DNA of 64,000 nt, from NCBI GenBank assembly GCA_025358455.1, contig JANYJP010000042.1, positions 1 to 64,000 on the forward strand. The letters are read 5' to 3'. Shown in pieces: positions 14,849-23,975 of the stretch (position 1 is the stretch's first letter; every line of letters begins with the position of its first letter). The notes below the pieces were generated by a model. It saw nothing but the letters and a program-made list of their open reading frames with translations, was not told the origin of the DNA and searched no databases. Source of the stretch: Bacteroidales bacterium. GTDB taxonomy: Bacteria; Bacteroidota; Bacteroidia; Bacteroidales; VadinHA17. Position numbers and translations under genes: made by a program.

Positions 14849-16099
14849 ATGCATAAACAATCATTATTAATTCTGATTCTTCTGTTTGCTCTCAGCACTG
14901 TTTCGGGTAGCCAGACTGTCAGGCATAAAGCAGCAAAGACAAGTCTGGTTAATGAGATTGACAGTATACTTCAGAGTCAGGTTGACCTTGATAAAATACC
15001 GGGTGCGGTAATAGAAATAAAAAAAGGAGGTAAGATTATATGCAGAAAAGCATACGGGTACGCCTGTAAATATAATTCCAATCATCAGTTGCTCACTCCT
15101 GCTGAAAAAATGACGGTAAAACATCTGTTTGATATTGCTTCGCTTACAAAAGTTATAGGGACCACCACTTCTGTTATGTTATTAGCCGACAGCGGATTGC
15201 TTAACATTGATGATCCTGTTTACAAGTATATAAAAGCGTTTGATACTCCCGATAAAAGAGCAATTACAATCAGAAATCTGCTAACTCATACGGCAGGACT
15301 ATATGAATGGTATCCACTTTATTACAGGTCATCAAACAAGCAGGAAACTTATCGCGTGATTGCGCAACTCCCTCTTATGTTTCCTGTTGGTGAACAACGA
15401 CGTTACAGCGATCTGGGGTTCATGCTTCTGGGGGAAATTGTTGAAATTGTTTCAGGGTTGCCGCTTGAGCAGTTTGAGAAAAGAAATGTTTTCCAGCCTC
15501 TTGGAATGAAGAATACAACATATAATCCTCTCAAATCAGGAAGTTTTAAAAAAATTGCAGCAACTTCTCATGGTAATCCTTATGAAAAAAGAATGGTCAG
15601 CGATCCCTCACTTGGATACCAGATAAAAGAAATCGATCCGGCTTCATGGAACGGATGGCGGGCCTACACACTCAGAGGAGAAGTAAACGATGGAAATACA
15701 TGGTACGCCAATGGCGGAATTTCCGGAGCGGCAGGTTTGTTCTCAACTGCTGATGACCTGCAAAAGCTGGTTGATATGATCATGAATGATGGAATGGCGC
15801 AACGAGGAAGGTTTATCTCAGAAAATACGATAAACACCTTTCTTACAAAAGACAAATTTAAGAATGGTCTTGGCTGGATGATGGACCCTGATAACTCCTT
15901 CATGAAGAATGGACCTGAAGGATCATTTGGCCATACAGGTTTTACCGGAACAAGTATCGCGGTAATTCCTCAATATGGCCTTTCAGTTGTTCTTTTAATA
16001 AACCGTCAGAATACCGGTTTGTTAAGTACCGGGGAATACTATAATGTAACTCCGGTAAGACAGCAGGTATTCAATGCAGTTTTAAAATATTGCAAATAG
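14849..16099 (+). CDS. Beta-lactamase-like serine hydrolase, exported
   Basis: A 416-residue class C beta-lactamase/penicillin-binding-protein-like enzyme. It begins with a signal peptide (KQSLLILILLFALSTVSGSQ). The active-site SxxK is SLTK in FDIASLTKVIG (about residue 105), the second motif is YSDLGF (Tyr-Ser-Asx, about 192) and the third is HTGFTG, replacing KTG (about 367). Such proteins usually act as D-aminopeptidases or esterases rather than resistance enzymes. The open frame extends upstream inside the GNAT gene, and the ATG at 14849 is chosen because it gives a clean signal peptide 17 bp after the GNAT stop. It is probably the third gene of the operon. Confidence 0.88.
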   Translation: MHKQSLLILILLFALSTVSGSQTVRHKAAKTSLVNEIDSILQSQVDLDKIPGAVIEIKKGGKIICRKAYGYACKYNSNHQLLTPAEKMTVKHLFDIASLTKVIGTTTSVMLLADSGLLNIDDPVYKYIKAFDTPDKRAITIRNLLTHTAGLYEWYPLYYRSSNKQETYRVIAQLPLMFPVGEQRRYSDLGFMLLGEIVEIVSGLPLEQFEKRNVFQPLGMKNTTYNPLKSGSFKKIAATSHGNPYEKRMVSDPSLGYQIKEIDPASWNGWRAYTLRGEVNDGNTWYANGGISGAAGLFSTADDLQKLVDMIMNDGMAQRGRFISENTINTFLTKDKFKNGLGWMMDPDNSFMKNGPEGSFGHTGFTGTSIAVIPQYGLSVVLLINRQNTGLLSTGEYYNVTPVRQQVFNAVLKYCK

Positions 16100-16120
16100 G
16101 TTCCGGAAATTATTTTAATA

Positions 16121-16567
16121 CTAAGATTCCTCTGTAGTTAAAAGCTTATAGAAAAATCTTAAATACCTGATTCCCGACAAAAACAGGGCTAATCCGATCC
16201 CGTTATAAAGAACTGAAAGATATCGTTTTGGTATTGCAGAATGTCTCAATGCAATCCCCATTGACATCATAACAAGAACAATCAGATAACTCTTCCAGGT
16301 CATAAAAGCAAACACGCATCTCTTTTCCGTAAGAGCCAGAAGCCTGTTTAAATTTTTGTCTGCAATTCTCAGGAATCCAAAGTGATGTACCGGCATTGCA
16401 ACTAAAAACCCTGCTGAAAAAAACAAAACCTCTTCTCTCCCTGAGTAAAATGATAACCAGGATACTGCAAAACTGATTAGCATAATTCCAACTCCGCACC
16501 ACATTATTCCGGCCAATAGGACCAGAACTTTTTTGTCAACAACAGGTGTAAATTTTTTTATATCCAT
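16121..16567 (-). CDS. Hypothetical four-helix membrane protein
   Basis: A 148-residue inner-membrane protein with four predicted helices: VLVLLAGIMWCGVGIMLISFAV, VLFFSAGFLVAMPVHHFGFL, YLIVLVMMSMGIALRH and NGIGLALFLSGIRYLRFF. A cytoplasmic-type basic loop (RIADKNLNRLLALTEKR) lies between helices 2 and 3. No family recognised. It follows a YciI-like gene on the same strand, but the long hairpin between them suggests separate transcription. Confidence 0.6.
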   Translation of the reverse strand: MDIKKFTPVVDKKVLVLLAGIMWCGVGIMLISFAVSWLSFYSGREEVLFFSAGFLVAMPVHHFGFLRIADKNLNRLLALTEKRCVFAFMTWKSYLIVLVMMSMGIALRHSAIPKRYLSVLYNGIGLALFLSGIRYLRFFYKLLTTEES

Positions 16568-16594
16568 TTTGTTTGATTTGACTTGAAGATCTTT

Positions 16595-16636
16595 ATTAAC
16601 CGCAGATCCCGATAGCTATTGGGCTCTGCTGTTAAT
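16595..16636. repeat. Long hairpin, terminator or dispersed palindrome
   Basis: ATTAAC/GTTAAT (16595-16600/16631-16636), CAGA/TCTG and CCC/GGG pair around ATAGCTAT, which is itself palindromic. It follows the stop of the minus-strand YciI gene. The CCCGATAGCTAT core resembles palindromes I associate with Bacteroidota intergenic repeats. Confidence 0.5.
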
Positions 16637-16653
16637 GGATTTCAGCACGTATT

Positions 16654-16944
16654 TTATTCTATTTTAGCAAGCCGGAAAGGTTTTATTTCAATTTTTTCCC
16701 AGACTCCTTCTGTAATATATGGTTCCTCCTTCAGCTTTTCATCTAGACACTTACGGTCGGAAAATTCGTAGACTATCATTGAGCCGATCATGTTTCCGTT
16801 CTCATCAAGTATTGCGCCACCTGCAAGAAACTCACCTGATTTTTTAAGTCTGCCTATTTTTTCAAAATGGGCCCCCCGGATTTTCAACCTGCGATCAGGC
16901 GCTCCCGGATCGGTTCCGTCGTAAGCTATTAACAAAAATTGCAT
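16654..16944 (-). CDS. YciI-like (YCII domain) protein
   Basis: A 96-residue ferredoxin-like-fold protein. It begins FLLIAYDGTDPGAPDRR, contains HFEKIGRLKKSGEFLAGGAI (conserved His) and ends with the strand pattern GVWEKIEIKPFRLAKIE, as in YciI/DGPF proteins. It is a small cytoplasmic, usually dimeric protein of uncertain function; the family includes a dehalogenase-like member (TftG). It appears monocistronic. Confidence 0.85.
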   Translation of the reverse strand: MQFLLIAYDGTDPGAPDRRLKIRGAHFEKIGRLKKSGEFLAGGAILDENGNMIGSMIVYEFSDRKCLDEKLKEEPYITEGVWEKIEIKPFRLAKIE

Positions 16945-17050
16945 CTCTTTATTTTATTAGTAGTGATATATTTCCCAATGGTTCAAATTTATAACTTTAG
17001 AGATTATCATCATCAGATAACTGCATGTAAAAATTTTCATTCCCATTGTT

Positions 17051-17058
17051 TATCTTTG
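17051..17058 (+). promoter_or_regulatory. -7 element (TATCTTTG) upstream of mntH
   Basis: It matches TAnnTTTG and lies 55 bp before the ATG at 17114. No distinct metal-responsive operator was recognised. Confidence 0.5.
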
Positions 17059-17113
17059 TTAACCAGATTCTATTATTTTAGAAATCGAAGAAAGATACCC
17101 GAATAGATCCAAT

Positions 17114-18403
17114 ATGTTGAATTTTAAGAATTTGTTTAATGGCGCCGGACTTCTTAAGGATCTGAAAAGAAAAGATCATACTCCTGCATACGGCGGTCTT
17201 GACATCTTCAAATATATAGGCCCTGGATTGCTCGTTACTGTCGGGTTTATTGATCCGGGGAACTGGGCTGCAAATATTGCAACCGGATCAGAGTTTGGCT
17301 ACACTCTGTTATGGGTTGTATCACTTTCAACAATTATGCTAATTGTTCTGCAACATAACGTTGCACATCTGGGAATTGCAACCGGTCTGTGTTTGTCAGA
17401 AGCAGCTACCATTTATCTGAAACCCTGGATATCAAAGTCTGTTTTATCTTTTGCTGTGCTGGCTTCTGTTTCCACTTCGCTTGCCGAGATCCTTGGCGGA
17501 GCGATTGCATTAAACATGTTATTTGCTGTGCCAATAAAAATAGCTGCCCTGCTGATTACAATTTTTGTATTGATAATGTTGTTTTCGAATTCTTATAAGA
17601 AAATTGAAAGGTGGATCATAGGCTTTGTTTCCATTATCGGGCTGTCTTTTTTATATGAATTATTCCTGGTCAAAGTAGACTGGATTCAGGCAGGGATCTC
17701 CTGGGTCAAACCATCTATTCCGGAAGGATCAATATTGTTGATAATGAGCGTACTTGGCGCTGTTGTTATGCCACATAATCTTTTCCTGCATTCTGAAATT
17801 ATTCAAAGTCGTCAATGGAATTTGCAGGATGAAAAAATCATTAAAAAGCAACTCCGGTTTGAATTTGCGGATACTCTGTTCTCAATGATAATCGGCTGGG
17901 CTATTAATAGTGCAATGATCCTGTTGGCTGCTGCAACCTTTTTTACAAAAAGTCAAAAAGTTGATGAACTCCAACAGGCAAAGAGCTTACTTGAACCACT
18001 TCTTGGTGCGAACGCTTCGGTTATTTTCGCCGTCGCACTTCTCTTCGCAGGGGTCGCCTCATCTATAACTTCCGGAATGGCCGGCGGTTCTATTGTATCA
18101 GGAATGTATAAAGAACCTTACGATGTTAAGGATAACCATTCCAGGATTGGAGTCATTGTTTCACTAATAGGGGCTTTAATAATTATCTTTTTCATTGGTA
18201 ATCCGTTTAAGGGCCTTATCTTGTCACAGGTATTCCTCAGTATCCAGCTGCCTTTTACTGTGGCTATACAAATTTACCTGACCTCATCCAAAAAGGTAAT
18301 GGGTAAATATGCTAACAGCAGATTTTTGATTGGGCTTTTATTGATTATTGCCGGGATTGTGACATTTCTGAATCTGAAACTCCTTATTGATATTTTATTC
18401 TGA
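17114..18403 (+). CDS. mntH: NRAMP-family divalent metal transporter
   Basis: A 429-residue inner-membrane proton-coupled metal transporter with about 11 helices. Hallmarks are the TM1 metal-site motif GFIDPGNWAANIATGSEFGY (DPGN) and the TM6 motif MPHNLFLHSEIIQSR (MPHN). The Met in TM6 is a ligand favouring Mn2+, Fe2+ and similar ions over Ca2+ or Mg2+. It probably imports Mn2+. A patatin-like gene follows after 24 bp on the same strand. Confidence 0.93.
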   Translation: MLNFKNLFNGAGLLKDLKRKDHTPAYGGLDIFKYIGPGLLVTVGFIDPGNWAANIATGSEFGYTLLWVVSLSTIMLIVLQHNVAHLGIATGLCLSEAATIYLKPWISKSVLSFAVLASVSTSLAEILGGAIALNMLFAVPIKIAALLITIFVLIMLFSNSYKKIERWIIGFVSIIGLSFLYELFLVKVDWIQAGISWVKPSIPEGSILLIMSVLGAVVMPHNLFLHSEIIQSRQWNLQDEKIIKKQLRFEFADTLFSMIIGWAINSAMILLAAATFFTKSQKVDELQQAKSLLEPLLGANASVIFAVALLFAGVASSITSGMAGGSIVSGMYKEPYDVKDNHSRIGVIVSLIGALIIIFFIGNPFKGLILSQVFLSIQLPFTVAIQIYLTSSKKVMGKYANSRFLIGLLLIIAGIVTFLNLKLLIDILF

Positions 18404-18427
18404 CGGACTTATTAATGAGTTTTAACG

Positions 18428-19210
18428 ATGGCGGGGACGAAGTATAAAATAGGCTTTGTATTAAGTGGCGGTGGCGCCAGGGGTTTTGCACATCTTGGAT
18501 TTATTCAGGCTTTAAATGAAGCAGAAATATTCCCGGATATAATATCCGGAACCAGCGCCGGGGCAATTATAGGGGCATTATATGCCGATGGTTACCGACC
18601 AAAAGATATCCTTAAGTTAATGAATTCCGGTAGCAGGTTGAATTTTATGCGTCCGGCAATACCCAGGGAGGGTTTACTTCAGATCAACGGAATAATTAAA
18701 ATATTAAAAACGAATCTGCGTGCAAAATCATTTAATGAGCTGAAGATTCCGTTGTTCGTGGCAGCTACTGATCTTAACAATGGAAAGGCTGTTTATTTCT
18801 CTTCCGGTGATCTGATTGGCCCGGTAGTTGCTTCGGCCAGCATTCCTGTACTTTTCCAGCCGGTAATAATCAATAATATCTCTTATGTCGACGGGGGTGT
18901 TCTTGACAATCTGCCCGTTCATCCGATTGAAAACAAATGCAAAGTTCTCATCGGTTCGTTTGTTAATCCTGTTGGTTATGCTGAAAAAATCAGCGGTCTG
19001 ATCAATATAGCAGAACGGACATTCATGCTAAGTATGTCAAAGGAGATTAACGAGAAGGCAAAAAAATTTGATCTCTTTGTTGCTCCTCTTGAATTACGGA
19101 ATTATAAAATCCTCGATCCCGAAAAGGCAGGGGAACTCTTCTCGGTAGGTTACAGGGCAACAAAAGAAAAGCTTAAAGAATTTGACATCAATAAGCTTCT
19201 GGATTTGTAG
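18428..19210 (+). CDS. Patatin-like phospholipase
   Basis: A 260-residue RssA/YchK-type patatin acyl hydrolase. The oxyanion loop is GGGARGFAHLGFIQAL (about residues 13-28), the nucleophile Ser is in GTSAG (about 43), and the dyad Asp is in VDGGVLDNLPV (about 153). No signal peptide or POTRA/barrel domain is present, so this is the small cytoplasmic type. It should cleave acyl chains from phospholipids or related esters. It is probably cotranscribed with mntH, although no functional link is known. Confidence 0.92.
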   Translation: MAGTKYKIGFVLSGGGARGFAHLGFIQALNEAEIFPDIISGTSAGAIIGALYADGYRPKDILKLMNSGSRLNFMRPAIPREGLLQINGIIKILKTNLRAKSFNELKIPLFVAATDLNNGKAVYFSSGDLIGPVVASASIPVLFQPVIINNISYVDGGVLDNLPVHPIENKCKVLIGSFVNPVGYAEKISGLINIAERTFMLSMSKEINEKAKKFDLFVAPLELRNYKILDPEKAGELFSVGYRATKEKLKEFDINKLLDL

Positions 19211-19237
19211 CTATTACTGTAATAACATGATTAATAG

Positions 19238-20083
19238 TTATTTACCGATAAGTGAATAAAGCTTCTTGATCTCAGCTTCCCATAATGATTCCTCAGGCGT
19301 TTCAAGTATGAGAGGCATATCATCAAATCTCTTATCATTCAGCAGCATTTTGAACGTTTCATCCCCAAGGAACCCCATACCTATATTTTCATGCCTGTCA
19401 ACTCTTGTTCCCAGATCCTTTTTGGAATCGTTGAGATGCATTCCCTTAAGATATTTAAAACCTATAACCTCATTGAATTTTTCAAATGTCTTTTTAAAAC
19501 CTTCCGGTGACTTTACATCATATCCTGAAGTATAAGCGTGGCAGGTATCAATACACACGCCTACTCTTGATTTATCTTCAACATTGTCAATTATTACCCT
19601 TAGCTGTTCGAAGGTATAACCAAGGTTTGTTCCCTGGCCTGCAGTATTCTCGATTACTGCCGTAACTCCTTTTGTTTTATCAAGGGCAATGTTTAGCGAT
19701 TCTGCCATTCTTTTCAGACATTCCTCAACCCCTAACCCGTTCAGGTGACTACCGGGATGAAAATTGAGCCTGTCCAGACCAAGCTGCTGACATCGTTGCA
19801 TTTCATCAAGAAATGAGGCTCTCGATTTTTCAAGTGGTTCTGCCTCAGGGTGACCAAGGTTTATAAGATAACTATCATGCGGAAGTATCTGAAATGGCTC
19901 ATATTCTAACTTTTCACAGTTATCCCTGAATGCTTTAATACTTGCCAGGGTAAGTGGATTAGAGAACCATTGCCTCTGATTCTTTGTAAACAGAGCAAAT
20001 GCCTTCGCTCCTATTAAATCAGCATTTACCGGAGCGTTCTCAACTCCTCCTGAAGCGCTGACATGAGCACCAATGTATTTCAT
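19238..20083 (-). CDS. nfo: Endonuclease IV (AP endonuclease)
   Basis: A 281-residue tri-zinc AP endonuclease that cleaves 5' of abasic sites in base-excision repair. Family motifs are [14 protein letters not shown] at the N-terminus, [70 protein letters not shown] and LETPEE near the C-terminus. All the metal-binding His, Glu and Asp positions appear intact. Length is typical. It converges on the patatin gene. Confidence 0.97.
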   Translation of the reverse strand: MKYIGAHVSASGGVENAPVNADLIGAKAFALFTKNQRQWFSNPLTLASIKAFRDNCEKLEYEPFQILPHDSYLINLGHPEAEPLEKSRASFLDEMQRCQQLGLDRLNFHPGSHLNGLGVEECLKRMAESLNIALDKTKGVTAVIENTAGQGTNLGYTFEQLRVIIDNVEDKSRVGVCIDTCHAYTSGYDVKSPEGFKKTFEKFNEVIGFKYLKGMHLNDSKKDLGTRVDRHENIGMGFLGDETFKMLLNDKRFDDMPLILETPEESLWEAEIKKLYSLIGK

Positions 20084-20422
20084 GATTCTGACGGTTATTT
20101 AATTATAAAATCTATTCCTTTACATTGATAAAATTAATGAAATCCGTAAACCTTACCTAATACAAACAAACAATACCTCTTTTTGATCATTCGTTGAACA
20201 ATCGACCTACTTAATTGTATAATAATATATTACCACAATCATTTTATAGTAAAATTAATTCTTGAACCGTGAAATTAAATAAATGAAGTTCAAAAAGCAT
20301 CTTTGGATTTTAATTTATTATTAAGTTGTCAGATAAACTATTTACAATTGCTGCAACTCATTTTAAAAAATTGTAAGGATATTGTTACTTTTGCATAATA
20401 AAACTTATAAATAAGGCACAAA
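20084..20422. other. Gene-free 339-bp intergenic region
   Basis: This AT-rich region lies between the divergent nfo and the coiled-coil membrane gene. The only signal I see is TACTTTTG (20386-20393), a TAnnTTTG -7 element 29 bp before the ATG at 20423. No RNA or small ORF is evident. Confidence 0.5.
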
Positions 20423-21328
20423 ATGGCAGACACCCCAAATACCACACCCCTGGAACAGGCAACAAAAAAAAGAGCACCCATCAGCATGATAGCTACAGCA
20501 ATCATTCTGGGCCTGGCCCTGGTCTTTCTTGTTTTTATGTATTTTAATCAAAAGCATAGAATGACTGAGATGGAAACAGTACTCACTCATGAAAAGGACT
20601 CTCTTGCAACAGAACTAAGGCACATGGTCAATTCATACGACACAATGAAAACCAATAACGATAGCCTTAATGCACATGTGGAAAAAGAAAGAGCCAGAAT
20701 AGTACAGCTTCTGTCTATTACTGCATCAAACGTCCAGTTGATAAAAAAATATAAGAGCGAGATCTCAACAATGAGAGATATTATGAAAAGTTACATCGTT
20801 CAGATCGACTCCCTTAATACAAAAAATAAAGTGCTGGTTGCTGAAAATTCTGAAATAAAACAACAGATTACTCAAGTACGAAACTCCAATACAGAGCTCT
20901 CAAAAGTCAAAGAGGATCTTAGCACAAAAGTTGAAATTGCTTCAGTTATTCAGGCTAAAGATATCGTCGCTGTTTCTTTGAACAAAAAAAGAAAAGAAAC
21001 GACAAGAATTAATCTTCTCGATAAGTTAAGAATCTGTTTCACACTTCGTGAGAATCCCCTTGCAACTGCTGGTCCAAAGGAGGTATACATGAGAGTATTA
21101 AGACCTGATTCTCTGGTTGTTACAACAAGTCCCAATAATTTGTTTGATTATAAAGGCGATAAAATAATTTATTCAGCCAATCGCACGGTGGATTACGCGA
21201 ATCAGGATATTGAAATGTGTATCTTTATTGATAATAACGGCGATTTTATTATCGGAAACTACAGCGTTGAGCTATATCTTGAAGACAATATTATCGGACG
21301 TACCAACTTTTTACTTTCGAAAAAATAA
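20423..21328 (+). CDS. Membrane-anchored coiled-coil protein
   Basis: A 301-residue protein with one transmembrane helix (ISMIATAIILGLALVFLVFMYF, about residues 20-41). A long coiled coil of about 130 residues follows (MTEMETVLTHEKDSL through VKEDLSTKVEIAS). The compact C-terminal domain of ~110 residues is rich in beta strands (RINLLDKLRICFTLRENPLA, PDSLVVTTSPNN). The topology suggests a short cytoplasmic N-terminus with the rest periplasmic. I do not recognise a named family. The arrangement is typical of envelope-spanning scaffolds, but the role is unknown. It converges on hemW. Confidence 0.65.
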   Translation: MADTPNTTPLEQATKKRAPISMIATAIILGLALVFLVFMYFNQKHRMTEMETVLTHEKDSLATELRHMVNSYDTMKTNNDSLNAHVEKERARIVQLLSITASNVQLIKKYKSEISTMRDIMKSYIVQIDSLNTKNKVLVAENSEIKQQITQVRNSNTELSKVKEDLSTKVEIASVIQAKDIVAVSLNKKRKETTRINLLDKLRICFTLRENPLATAGPKEVYMRVLRPDSLVVTTSPNNLFDYKGDKIIYSANRTVDYANQDIEMCIFIDNNGDFIIGNYSVELYLEDNIIGRTNFLLSKK

Positions 21329-22465
21329 CTACTCGTCACCCGGCATCATAAATTCAGATATAATATTATCAGATATCATCTTTCCCTGGTTCGTTAGGAC
21401 CAGGGTTTTTTTATCCAGTTTCATAAGACCATAATCTCTGAATTTCCCCGATAAATTAACAATATAATCATAACCTTCCTTCTCAAATGTTTTTTCAACA
21501 TATTCAAGGTCAATGCCCCACATTGTTCTGAGCGATGTCATTATATATTCATTAAACCTGGTTTTTATATCAAGTTCTTCGCTTTCAAAATATTGTTTCC
21601 CGGTATTGACGGCTTTTATATAACTCTTCAGATTACTGATATTCCACTGCCTCGAATAGCCGTTGAAAGAGTGTGCCGAGGGCCCAAGTCCAAGGTAAAT
21701 TATCTGTTTCCAGTAGTTTGAATTATGGATTGAGAAATATCCGGGTTTTCCAAAATTCGATATTTCATAATGAATAAGCCCTGCATCTTCTGATTTCTCA
21801 ATCAGCATATTAAACAACGACGTACTCTCTTCTTCATCAATTTCAGTAAAGAGTCCCTTCTCCAGCATCTTGCCAAAAACGGTTCCCTTTTCAATTGTAA
21901 GATGATATGCCGACAAATGCTTGATATCAAAAGAAAAAGAAAATTCAAGATTTGAGGCCCATTCCTTTATACTCATCCCCGGAATCCCGTAAATAAGGTC
22001 AATTGTTACATTCTCAAATCCTGATTTAAGTGTATCTTTCAGAGCTGTAACCGCCCTGGCAGAATCATGACGCCGGTTCAGCATTTTAAGGTCTACATCC
22101 CTCCACGACTGAATTCCTAAACTTATCCTGTTTATACCAAGATCCTTCAACCCTGACAAATAAGCCGGATTAACGTCGTCAGGATTTAATTCGATGGTTA
22201 TTTCACAACTCTTCGTTACCTCGAAGTCTTTATAAATCTTATTAAGAATTGTACTAAGGTCTTTTATTGAAAACACTGAGGGTGTACCTCCGCCAAGATA
22301 TATGGTTGTGACAGGTTCGGTGCCAAGATAATCTTTCCTTAATGAAGCTTCCTTAAGCAGTGTATCAATAAACACGGAAGTATCTTCAGGTGTAATTACG
22401 CGATAGAAATCACAATAAAAACATAGCTTTTTACAAAATGGTATATGTATATATATCCCTGCCAT
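21329..22465 (-). CDS. hemW: Radical SAM haem chaperone HemW-like protein
   Basis: A 378-residue member of the HemN/HemW family. The radical-SAM cluster motif CxxxCxxC is FCKKLCFYCDFY (about residues 10-21). It is followed by YLGGGTPSVF, ELNPDDVNPAYLSGL, INRISLGIQSW and DLIYGIPGMS. The C-terminal HemW-type wing domain is present. The residues after the third Cys (DFY, not the extra Cys of HemN) favour HemW, a haem-transfer chaperone, over coproporphyrinogen oxidase. Older annotations call such proteins oxygen-independent coproporphyrinogen III oxidase. Confidence 0.9.
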   Translation of the reverse strand: MAGIYIHIPFCKKLCFYCDFYRVITPEDTSVFIDTLLKEASLRKDYLGTEPVTTIYLGGGTPSVFSIKDLSTILNKIYKDFEVTKSCEITIELNPDDVNPAYLSGLKDLGINRISLGIQSWRDVDLKMLNRRHDSARAVTALKDTLKSGFENVTIDLIYGIPGMSIKEWASNLEFSFSFDIKHLSAYHLTIEKGTVFGKMLEKGLFTEIDEEESTSLFNMLIEKSEDAGLIHYEISNFGKPGYFSIHNSNYWKQIIYLGLGPSAHSFNGYSRQWNISNLKSYIKAVNTGKQYFESEELDIKTRFNEYIMTSLRTMWGIDLEYVEKTFEKEGYDYIVNLSGKFRDYGLMKLDKKTLVLTNQGKMISDNIISEFMMPGDE

Positions 22466-22549
22466 CTAAATCATCTGTAAGTGCACGCGATCTTAATCTA
22501 AAATTTAATTTACGGGAGAAATTTATAAATTAAATGCCATTAAATTTTT

Positions 22550-22557
22550 TATTTTTG
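22550..22557 (+). promoter_or_regulatory. -7 element (TATTTTTG) before vanZ-like gene
   Basis: It matches TAnnTTTG and ends 15 bp before the ATG at 22573, implying a very short leader. Confidence 0.45.
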
Positions 22558-22572
22558 CATCAAACTTCATAA

Positions 22573-22950
22573 ATGGTCAAGAAGAATAAATTCTCAATCC
22601 TTGTAGCTCTGATTATCCTGTACCTGAGTTTGGCCAGTGAACAAACATTTGAAAACGTTCCATCGTTTAATATCCCTGGTTTTGATAAAATTGTGCACTT
22701 CTCAATGTATTTTGGTCTGATGTCAGTTATAATTTTAGAAAACAGGAAGTTAATAAAAGGTAACAGGAACCTATTTCTGATGGCACTTATACCTTTCTCA
22801 TTTGGCGTATTAATGGAAATACTGCAGGCAACACTTACCATTACCCGTACCGGAAGTATTTTTGATGCTATGGCAAATCTGGCAGGCGTAACTGCCTCTG
22901 TTTTGTTATGGTTATTGATTAAACCCTATATAAAAGAGAAGATCAGATAG
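22573..22950 (+). CDS. VanZ-like membrane protein
   Basis: A 125-residue inner-membrane protein with about four helices. VanZ-domain marks are VPSFNIPGFDKIVHFSMYFGL (conserved Asp-Lys-x-x-His at the second helix) and PFSFGVLMEILQ (Glu in the third helix). The final helix segment is FDAMANLAGVTASVLLWLLI. VanZ proteins confer teicoplanin tolerance in enterococci, but the widespread homologues have no established role. The 3' end overlaps the convergent rrf2-type gene by 8 bp. Confidence 0.85.
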   Translation: MVKKNKFSILVALIILYLSLASEQTFENVPSFNIPGFDKIVHFSMYFGLMSVIILENRKLIKGNRNLFLMALIPFSFGVLMEILQATLTITRTGSIFDAMANLAGVTASVLLWLLIKPYIKEKIR

Positions 22951-23383
22951 TTATCAATTCTGTACTTTTTGCCATTTGTACAAGCTCATAAATAGTCCTC
23001 TGCCTGAAAAGATGAATTAGATCTGTTCTCGTTTTATCATAATCGTCATGAAGCGGACAATGTTTTGAATTGGCTTTCTTCCCTGCACACGAACCGTTAT
23101 GCATTACACAGCTGGTAAAAATCGCGTCACCGTCAATTGAGATTACAATATCAAAAAGTGTAATAGTCTTGGGATCTTTAAAAAGCGAAAATCCTCCGTG
23201 GGGCCCTTTAGTGGAACTTAAAATTTTCTGCCTGGCCATCTGTTGAAGAATCTTTGCCAGAAATGGTGTAGGAAGATTCAGATCACTGCTTATTTTTTTA
23301 ATCCCAGTTTTACCGGCTGATTTAGGTTGGCTGGCCAGATATATGATAGCCCTGATGCCGTATCTGCATGAGTTTGATAACAT
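22943..23383 (-). CDS. Rrf2-family transcriptional regulator with Cys cluster
   Basis: A 146-residue winged-helix regulator of the Rrf2 family (IscR, NsrR, CymR). The N-terminal HTH begins SNSCRYGIRAIIYLAS and includes the recognition helix LPTPFLAKILQQMARQKIL and the wing GPHGGFSL. Residues ~100-120 carry three cysteines in the pattern C-x6-C-x8-C (CVMHNGSCAG...KHC), the arrangement that holds an Fe-S cluster in IscR/NsrR. It may therefore sense iron-sulfur status, NO or redox. It lies directly downstream of rpiB with a 1-bp gap, so the two are probably cotranscribed. Confidence 0.88.
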   Translation of the reverse strand: MLSNSCRYGIRAIIYLASQPKSAGKTGIKKISSDLNLPTPFLAKILQQMARQKILSSTKGPHGGFSLFKDPKTITLFDIVISIDGDAIFTSCVMHNGSCAGKKANSKHCPLHDDYDKTRTDLIHLFRQRTIYELVQMAKSTELITI

Positions 23384-23384
23384 T

Positions 23385-23831
23385 CTAATATATTTTTAAT
23401 GAGATCTTGTCAATCCTTCTCTGGTGTCTTCCTCCATCGAATGAAGTGTTCAGAAATGTTTTAACGATGAGATATGCTTCAGATTCAGAAATAAATCTTC
23501 CTGGTAAAGCACAGATATTTGCATCATTATGTGCCCTGGCCAGACGACTTATTTCTTCATTCCAGCATAATGCACTTCTGATTCCAGGATGCTTATTAAC
23601 AACCATGTTAATGCCATTCCCTGTTCCGCATATCGAAATTCCAACTTCAAAATCACCTGCAGAAATTGCATTTGCCAGGGGATGACCAAAATCAGGATAA
23701 TCTACAGCTTCTTCTGAGGAACATCCTAAATCCTTTACATCATACTGTTCCTTTATTAGATACTTTAATAGTTTCACCTTTAAGTAATACCCTGCATGAT
23801 CCGATACTATTGCTATCTTTTTAGTTTTCAA
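23385..23831 (-). CDS. rpiB: Ribose-5-phosphate isomerase B
   Basis: A 148-residue RpiB/LacAB-family isomerase interconverting ribose 5-phosphate and ribulose 5-phosphate. Motifs are IVSDHAGYYLKVKL at the N-terminus, DYPDFGHPLA, and the active-site loop GISICGTGNGINMVVNKHPGIRSALCW containing the catalytic Cys and the anion hole. HNDANICALPGRFI is also conserved. Length matches the family. It leads a two-gene operon with the Rrf2-type regulator. Confidence 0.95.
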   Translation of the reverse strand: MKTKKIAIVSDHAGYYLKVKLLKYLIKEQYDVKDLGCSSEEAVDYPDFGHPLANAISAGDFEVGISICGTGNGINMVVNKHPGIRSALCWNEEISRLARAHNDANICALPGRFISESEAYLIVKTFLNTSFDGGRHQRRIDKISLKIY

Positions 23832-23958
23832 TTGTTTATATTATATATTAATACAAATGAACTTATTGCAAATTTATATAATTGATCAATTAAAAGAAAA
23901 TAATATTCTAATATCTTTAATTAGACTCTCATGTTTTTTAAAAGAAGCCAATGCTAAC

Positions 23959-23966
23959 CAAATTTA
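23959..23966 (-). promoter_or_regulatory. -7 element (TAAATTTG) for rpiB
   Basis: Read on the minus strand this matches TAnnTTTG and lies about 128 bp upstream of the rpiB start. That would give a leader of roughly 120 nucleotides. Confidence 0.35.
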
Positions 23967-23975
23967 AAACTGTCA

